The notes under the pieces: model-generated
Told to the model about the DNA's origin: nothing
What the model saw: only the letters and a program-made list of their open reading frames with translations
Database searches by the model: none
Position numbers and translations under genes: made by a program
Shown: positions 56,961 to 64,000 of the stretch, piece by piece
Layout: every line of letters starts with the position of its first letter
How positions within the stretch are numbered: position 1 is the stretch's first letter
Assembly (NCBI GenBank): GCA_021521415.1
Contig: JAIQDT010003854.1
Span: forward strand, 62,001-126,000
Direction of reading: 5' to 3'
Length of the DNA: 64,000 bases
DNA from: Bidens hawaiensis
Taxonomy: Eukaryota; Streptophyta; Magnoliopsida; Asterales; Asteraceae

Positions 56961-58735
56961 GGGTTTGTGTTTTTTCATTACTCATGATGTGAATATGCAG
57001 TAGATATTGTAGAACCATCATTTACCTAGTTTCAGTTATTTTCCATAGGCTTTCTCCACGGGATCTACAACAGAATATGACAACACAATCTGAGATTTAT
57101 GTAACTTGTGTACATAAAATCTAAGCTGCAAAATTTATTCATCATCCAACTATAGTTTATTAGGTTCTTGGCCTTCCAAACTTGTTCAAATTTCTTCTCA
57201 TGGGCTTCATTAATTAAATGATCATGTTGAGCTTAACGTACAAAGAGTCAAAACCTATTAACTATTATTATTTTTATTTTTATTCAAAGTAATTACCATC
57301 CACATCATCGTTCTTTTCCATGACAACGTTTGAAGATTGACAAGTTCAAATCATCGACATCATCATTCTTAATTTCCTTATCGTCAACACGATCCTTGTT
57401 CTTCCATATCATCTTTCCGGTCCTCGTTCTTTTCCTATTGTTATTTTGATTTTTGAGGTTCATCATCATCATCATAACTCAGTATATCCCACCAATAGCA
57501 AATGTATGGTAGAGTCTGAGAAGGGTGCTTCCAATGAGACCCGGCTCGGTAGTAGTTTTGCATCAAGCCTTAGAATAAGACACATAGCAGTCAACCATTG
57601 GCCGACTAACATTCCGTCATTTGTCTTTTGGCTATCAACGCCACCACATGATGCATGATTAACATTCCTCCACTTTAACGTTATTTTCACGAAATTAGTA
57701 AAATAACGTCAAAACTAGTGCAATTTCACTCCCCCAGGGCCACACACATATACACCATATGCGCACACCGCAAACAAAGCGTTTGATTTTTGAGGTTGAC
57801 TTAACCACGAATTGATTGGTGCATGTATTCTTGATTTTTTAGGGTGACTTGTACAACTGATGTGAAAAAGTGTGTTAATTTTGGGTCTGCTCATTCCATG
57901 AATCATTGAATCATATTGATTAGGATAGACAGAAAAATTTGAGTCATTTAATTTGTGCAATTTAAGTTTGTTCATGAGCAAATTTCTTGGTGTATAAATA
58001 TATTATTTGACAATATTTAATGTGTCAAATAAAACAATTTGTGTCACTTGACTTGTGCATTTGATGTATAGTTTGTTCGTTGTAGCAAAATTAAGTTTTG
58101 CAATGCTGCACAGTTTGTCCATGTGCAGATGCTTTTATAACAATTCATATAAAAAAACACTAAAGCATTTGCAATTTGACCAATAATTCATATCAATAAC
58201 TTGCGCAGTTGATGTAAAGTTTGATCAAATCCATACCAAATTAAAACAAACACCAGCACAGACCATTTTGCAGCCTAAAAGATCCGTTTTACTTAGAGGC
58301 CGTGCAAACGAGGAAAAAGGAAATAGTATAAAGGGTCTTGAGCCAACTGAAATGTATTTTCAAAGCACATAATTAAGCCCCTAAATCATTTTACTCAAAA
58401 AGAAAAAAATTAATACCACTATAATAGTTTTTCTAACCATATTCCACACAACCATTGTTTGTTTAGAATTTTAATTAGAAAATTGAACATTAACGTTCAA
58501 TTTATACCTAAACAACAAGAAATAAGCAACAGACACGAATTAAGAAGATCAAAAGCTAGGAGAACCATTTATTATATTTATATTATGTGTAATTTAATGA
58601 ATATGAATATAATATAAATATAATACAGGAGGGGCATGCAGGAATTGAAATCAATGAAACTCGACAACGATAGGAAAGCAAAAGAAACGGAGGCTGATTA
58701 CCCCCACAACCGTCGGATCACTTAATCATCCAACG
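56961..58735. other. Spacer, no gene seen
   Basis: AT-rich. 57446-57658 has a stretch (GGTGCTTCCAATGAGACCCG, TTTTGCATCAAGCCTTAGA) that looks like a fragment of something conserved, but I could not place it. Confidence 0.45.
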
Positions 58736-58767
58736 GCTTCCAGAGAACCACAATCTCACACCACACT

Positions 58768-58864
58768 TATAAAAGCTCACTTTCAACCGCACTTGTTCCA
58801 TAACAGTTCATTCTTCTTTTCCACACTTATAACAGAGAAGTTAGTCTGCAGATATTTTGATAAG
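58768..58864 (+). promoter_or_regulatory. Candidate promoter and non-coding first exon of an EF-1alpha-like remnant
   Basis: TATAAAA at 58768-58774, preceded by an inverted pair CCGTCGGAT / ATCCAACGG (about 58710-58736), then a short pyrimidine-rich leader and a splice donor at 58864/58865 (AAG-GTCAGT). Plant EF-1alpha genes have a non-coding first exon and an intron that ends just before the ATG, as seen here at 59850. Confidence 0.45.
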
Positions 58865-58938
58865 GTCAGTGTTAATCCACAGCTCCTGCTTACCGATTCT
58901 AGTAAATGTCCTGGTTATAATAATATTCCAAGGGATGT

Positions 58939-59716
58939 GATCCTCCCACACCACCCCCACATGCCCATACGGCTCGTATAGGTCTATATGGCCGTATAGG
59001 GTACACATGCCTGACAAGGGGACAAAAAAAAACAGCTTTTTGCAGCCTATACGACCGTATAGGCCTATACGACCGTATATGCATTAAATTTCTCGTATTG
59101 CATTAAGACAAAACCATAAAAGCTATACGGTCGTATAGGGCTATACGACCGTATAGAAAATAAAAGCTATACGGTCGTATAGGGCTATACGACCGTATAG
59201 AAAACATTTGCAGAAACATTCAGACTGCCTTAATCGATGCCGGAAAACGATTTAAAAAAAACCTCAAATTTTGGGATGCATTTTTATTTTAATGTATGTT
59301 GACTAGATGTTAAAAAAAACCTCAATTTTATTATATGTAAGCAACAAATATGCTTAGACAGTCTTGAGTTTTTGACAAGCTAAGTTTGAGCTCAACATTT
59401 AAGCCCGTTAAGATAAATGAACCAAATACGACCCGTATAAATCACATATATTGTATATATGGTCATCATTTTTTTTTTAAAAAAAGTGTCTATAAACGAG
59501 CCAAATACGACCCGTATAAATCACATATATTGTATATATGGTTATCATTTTTTTTAAAAAAAAGTGTCTATACGGCCGTATAGGCTTATACGAGGCACAA
59601 TAAACGATGGCAGACAACCACTTACACGATTCAGGTCCTATACGACCGTATAGCCCTATACGAGCCGTATAGGACAAAAAATGGTGTATGAGGATCCATG
59701 GTGGTGTGGGAGGATC
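58939..59716. mobile_element. TIR element packed with TATACGG palindromes
   Basis: 778 bp with 17-bp perfect inverted ends GATCCTCCCACACCACC. The interior repeats CTATACGGTCGTATAG in many forms. Two perfect palindromes, 59123-59156 and 59167-59200, are 16+2+16 bases and 44 bp apart. An ~80-bp direct repeat with CCAAATACGACCCGTATAAA, followed by T and A runs, spans about 59418-59575. I found no TSD and no transposase, so the superfamily is open. It lies in the inferred intron of the EF-1alpha-like remnant. Confidence 0.65.
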
Positions 59717-59850
59717 GTATAGCCCTATTCTGATTTAGGTGTTTATTAAACAATTAGCTTTTTTTATTTCACAACTGCGCTACTATAGCTTTGTCGATAT
59801 GTATGACATACTGAAACTTCATATCATCTTAATTATTTTGTTATATATAG

Positions 59851-59973
59851 ATGGGATACCAAAAGACTCAGATCAAGATTGCCGTCATTGGACATGTCGA
59901 CACCGGAAAGTCTGCTGACAAATTTAAGAATGTTGCTGCGGTTAAGGACATGAAACGTGGTCTTGTTGCTTAA
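59851..59973 (+). pseudogene. Truncated EF-1alpha-like gene (40 aa)
   Basis: Starts MGYQKTQIKIAVIGHVDTGKS, the EF-1alpha N-terminus with the GHVDxGKS P-loop, then jumps to FKNVAAVKDMKRGLVA, which matches a region far downstream in EF-1alpha (VKNVAVKDLKRG). Switch regions and most GTPase and tRNA-binding domains are absent. The exon begins right after TATATATAG, a proper acceptor. An upstream exon, intron and promoter are retained, so this is a genomic copy with a large internal deletion and not a processed pseudogene. The frame is still open. Confidence 0.75.
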
Positions 59974-60672
59974 TCCAACTGATCATGAACCGGCAGCTAT
60001 GATCACTTGTATTGTGTAAGAATATGTAAACGAATAAGTTACAGATCCTTGGGCTGTAGTATTATTCTGTACGTGTAATCTACATCTCGAGATTGTGTAA
60101 TATGTTTCAAGTTATATAATCGTGTTTTATCTACATACGTTGAGACTGCATGGCATGCTTGTGAGAAACTCTTTTCAAACTAACATAAACCATAAAATAA
60201 TGATAACATGGTGTAACGATCCAGTCGATCCTAGCTCTCATTACACGTAGGAAATAATTAGTAAATACAATATACAATTTTTATAAACAAAGTTATTTGA
60301 ATTCCTGTCTTCAACAAGAATTCAAAAAATGAACACAATAATGGTTGGTAGGTTGTGGCTGAGGATTCATTTTCAACTTGGGTCGTTCATCTGTGAGAAT
60401 TCTCTATTCTTTATAGACAAATGAACAATTGAGTTCATTTTATATTCACACAATGAGAAAGAAATACATCTCATTAAATCTTGTAATAAACAAGTTTTAT
60501 TGGTATTAAACGGAATTTAAGTGCTAATAATGGGTTCTTTCTATTCATGACATTAGTTGTAACTGACGAACGAACCACTGCCATCTGAAAGCATGGGCTA
60601 AGACCTAAGCTTTAGGCCATTGGGCTAGTATGCTTAAACAAATTTGAGGCCAAAATCACCATAGTTTTAATA
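59974..60672. other. Spacer downstream of the EF-1alpha-like remnant
   Basis: No gene. AGAATATGTAAACGAATAAG near 60018 closely matches DNA downstream of ARF4 (about 44646), with ATATTATT and GTGTAATC phrases following in both. Confidence 0.5.
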
Positions 60673-60680
60673 ATTGGATA

Positions 60681-61390
60681 TAGGGATGAGATCGAGACCG
60701 TACCCGTACCTATACCTGTACCCGAAAGTACCCGTACCTAAAATCAGTAAATCTTGGTACCCATACCCGTACCCGAATTATATGGTACGAGTACGGGTAC
60801 AGGTACTTCGGGTACGGTATTCGCTTTGGTACCTCTTTGTTCTTTTTAAAAAAAATCTCCACTAAACTAGGTATCGGTAACGGTACGATACGACAATCAA
60901 TTATCTATAATATCCAAATCGTAATACCGCAACCAAAACATAATACCAAAACTAAACATGAAACAAATCAGCCATAATATAAAATCCATTCCCTTTTCCT
61001 TTTATTAGTTTATTGCTTCTTCAATTTTATAGAAAAACATGAGAGAAAGTTAATACATGTTATTTAATTATACACACAATTACACATATACATTCTAATG
61101 AAATAAAAATGTACGAATACACAATATATGAATATACACATATAAATTGAGAATGAACTTATTCAAGTTTTGAAAATTCCTCTTAAAAGCTAAGTCATAA
61201 GTGTTGGAAACCTAATAAAAACCCTACATATTCTAAACGGGTACTAGTACCCGTTATACCCGTACCTGTACCCGAAAGTACCCGTACCTATAATCAGTAA
61301 ATTTGCGTACCCATACCCGTACCCAAAAGACATGTACGGGTACGGGTACAAGTACGGGTACGGGTATTTAGGAAAAAAAGCTCATCCCTA
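60681..61390. mobile_element. hAT-type non-autonomous element with TACCCG arrays
   Basis: 710 bp, inverted ends TAGGGATGAG, perfect 8-bp target duplication ATTGGATA (60673-60680, 61391-61398). Both arms carry GTACCCGTACC / GGTACGGGTAC runs (about 60698-60825 and 61235-61370) that pair with each other; the middle is AT-rich. No transposase. Its design (CCCG-rich arms, hAT-like ends) recalls the element at 17224-18033. Confidence 0.85.
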
Positions 61391-61398
61391 ATTGGATA

Positions 61399-62925
61399 TG
61401 GGTAATTATATTGATAACTAGCATTCGTATTAAGGGCAATTTCATATATACCCTTATAAATATTGAAAATATCATATATACCAATGCAAAACTAAAAATA
61501 TCATACATGCCCTTGCAAAGTTATTAATATATCATATACACTCATTCATTAAAAATGTTTTTTTTTAAAATGACCATATTACTCTAGTTTGATTAAAAGC
61601 GATAAAAGGTTTATAATGTAGACCATTAGATGCGATAAATCTTTGAATAGTTTGTAATTTTAGAGAGCATTTAGGATTTTCATGTATCTATAATACAAAA
61701 CAGATGTAATATTCAGGAGGGCGCCAACCCCCATTCCTTCTTAATCGAACCATATCCAGGCCCAAACCCCGAAACGTTCCACTTTTCAGAACCCTATCGA
61801 CTACACTAAAATCTTGTTTTCAAATTCTCAGTGGTTTTTATATTTTTTAAGGTGACTTTCGAGTTTCAACTTCACAAAATTAGTGACATAAAGTCAGCAA
61901 ATGTTTCCACTTATGTTTGTAAGTTGGGTTCGAGTAGTGGATGTTTCCACTACTCGGAGTGTTGGTTCTGTCATTGAATCATTCTATTTCTTAGAAGTTT
62001 AAACCTATTAAAATTTTTTAAAAAAATTAGTTGCAATTGCGAAGAAAAAGAACACCGAGTAGCGACATAGCCCCCCCCCATCCCAGACTGAATTACAGAC
62101 ACACTACTGAGTTTAGGTAATTTAGTATGTAAATCACTCATCTGATAGTTAATTTTATTGTTTTACTTTTTTTTACTAGGGAATACGGATTGGGGTTTTG
62201 AAAATTATACAAGTTATGAACTTTAGATTTAAAACAATATTGTTTGTATGAGTAGACGAGTTTAGATACATTATATTTTAGTTTTTCATTATGCATTTCT
62301 AATTATGTTTGACGTACTTTTGTTGATTAAGAAAAAGTCAGTTTTGTTTTTCTTTTTTTTTAACTTTTTTAATATCGCCCGATGGCATCTTATCCGACCT
62401 AAACCACACCGAAAAGAACTATTATATAGTGACAGACAAATCTTACGAATTTCCAAACCCCCCCCCCCCCCCCCCAATGAAAAAACTTTCTAGCTAGGTT
62501 GTTATTAATTTGGCCGGTTGGGAGGTCAAACAGGTGACAAGTAATTTAAAACTCGAAAACAACCATAGAAAGTTTAAGACCTTTTACCTTGGTTGTAGAT
62601 TATGACTTGAGTATCGAAGTATCGAGTACACAATTGTAATTCTGGTTAACCAAGGCCGACCCATATGGGGATCAAAGAGGGCTCGTTTAAGAGTCATGTT
62701 CAGAGAAAGATTCAGTAAGCAAGAAGCAAGATTAATCGTTACTCTAATTGATCCAATTGTTTGTTTCATAACTCATTTCATACTTGTTGATAATTACTAG
62801 GTGTAGATGGAGATGTTCCACCATGCAAGGTGTTGGATTCGAAACAAGTCATTGGTGTGGCAATTGGTTTACATTCACTCATTTTGACACATTGTAATAC
62901 ATCATAAATATATGTTGTTTGGGTT
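61399..62925. other. Spacer, partly a copy of 47960-50680
   Basis: 61985-62480 matches 47960-48290 plus 50584-50670, the two parts that join when the solo LTR is removed. A C-run of about 18 lies at 62459-62476, with a shorter one at the matching place (50650). No gene. Confidence 0.55.
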
Positions 62926-62929
62926 AGAA

Positions 62930-63300
62930 TGAGGCCACGATGGTGGGATAGAACTTCGAGTATATATAGGTCACTGAGGTCTGTGAGGAAGGATTTTATT
63001 ACAAGATGCTTGATGAAGTTTTCGATGTTATGAGGGGATGGTCTGGTGATTATGATGCCATCTACATGGACAAAAATAAAGACAGGATATGAACTAGAGT
63101 TTTGGATGAATAATGAGGGATCAGAAATGATTGCTTTAAAATTTTGAAGAGGGATGCTTGACGAAGTCCATAGATAGCTTTATTTAATTTATGTACATGC
63201 GAAGGAAAGGAGTGATCAATGAACACGAGAGGTTGAACCATGTATAGATCCTCGGTCAACGTGCCTTAAAAGAAATGTATTATTGATATCGAGTTTGCGA
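62930..63300 (-). pseudogene. Ty1/copia reverse transcriptase remnant
   Basis: Minus-strand frames give YMVQPLVFIDHSFPSHVHKL then NKAIYGLRQA (the copia QPPGF...KLNKALYGLKQAP motif) and, in another frame, VFIFVHVDGIIIT (a decayed YVDDIIIT) with FIKHLVIK. Frameshifts and a substituted catalytic YVDD mean it is dead. No LTRs are visible nearby. Confidence 0.75.
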
Positions 63301-64000
63301 TGTTTCTATTTATGGTATACCGTAAGAGAGGGAATCAATTAGAGGATAGCTAGTGGACGGTTATTCTATTTTCATCATACAATGGTTATTTTTCTTCTTT
63401 GTATGATAATTCAATCAACTGATGTTATTTTAAGCTATAACTTCAATTAAATAAAAATTGTTTTTCTGTTGATTAACTATTCTATTAAGATCGAATAGAT
63501 GGATTTGGTAAGTTCTTGTTTTAAATATTGAATTTTTTAAGAATGGATAGATGGACCATTTTACTTTTTTTTTATGAAAATGAATATGTTTTTATGTTAT
63601 TCGTACTGTATAATTATTTTGCATGGGGGATTGATGTATATAAATTCATATATCTTTCAGCACTAAAATATCTCAAAATACGCGTAATATCGTTAATTAT
63701 ATTAGAATAACTAAGCACTAATGTTTATAATTTCTATCTCTAGGTAAATAACATTAAAGAATAAAACGAGCTGATACACGAAGAAAAAAAGAGAAAACAA
63801 ACTCAACACACTTCATGGTGAATCAAGGCATGGTCATGTCAATAACATACGAAGAAAATACAAAATTCAAAAATCAAGGCATGGCCATGTTAACCTCAAC
63901 ACATCCATGTTGACAAGTACCAGAACAAAAGACAAAGTAGAAAATTCGGAAGCTCAACATGGCCATATTTACCCTCAGCACACCTATTTTAGAAGAAAAA
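63301..64000. other. Spacer, partly a copy of 51133-51400
   Basis: 63345-63640 matches the DNA right of the SINE at 50739. Past 63780 the phrase CAAGGCATGGnCATGT recurs at about 63827 and 63874. No gene. Confidence 0.5.

Overview
This is plant nuclear DNA. The window is AT-rich and intron-rich, full of nested transposable elements, and has one clear host gene, an ARF4-type auxin response factor. ARF4 with a PB1 domain and two tasiR-ARF sites points to a flowering plant, most likely a core eudicot. The repeat content fits a large, repeat-rich genome. I suspect Asteraceae but cannot prove it from sequence alone.

Layout. 1-3264 is AT-rich spacer. 3265-15751 is a complete, young Ty3/gypsy element of the Tat/Retand lineage on the minus strand, with two near-identical ~1.02-kb LTRs, TSD TCATG and one unbroken 1734-aa gag-pol. 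It also carries a five-exon gene on the opposite strand with its own TATA box. 15757-21455 is spacer with small DNA transposons (hAT-like, Tourist-like) and a tRNA-derived SINE. 21456-32731 is a PIF/Harbinger-type element with GC-rich TIRs and TSD TAA. It encodes only a SANT/Myb-like ORF1, and that ORF is split by a nested 9.45-kb chromovirus (Tekay/Del type, TSD CAACG). The chromovirus pol is frameshifted by a 28-bp tandem duplication. 32735-40500 is spacer with a Tourist-like MITE, a hAT remnant, another Tourist-like MITE and a second SINE.

40904-44507 is ARF4: 12 exons and 753 aa by my splice reading, with a uORF in the leader and two tasiR-ARF target sites in exon 10. 44508-64000 is spacer with a foldback element, a 2.3-kb solo LTR, a SINE with two tRNA-like parts, hAT MITEs, a long hairpin, a Cassandra TRIM carrying 5S-like sequence, several old local duplications and copia fragments. 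It also holds a truncated EF-1alpha-like gene whose intron contains a TIR element packed with TATACGG/CCGTATA palindromes.

Most of the sequence is parasitic. ARF4 is the one gene with a clear host role: a repressor-class auxin response factor, dosed by TAS3 small RNAs, in leaf polarity and organ development. The most unusual parts are the spliced antisense gene inside the Retand element, the nested insertion that splits an otherwise open Harbinger ORF1, the palindrome-rich element in the EF-1alpha-like intron, and the 178-bp hairpin at 52666-52843. Splice sites, domains and repeat ends were read by eye; no database search was run.
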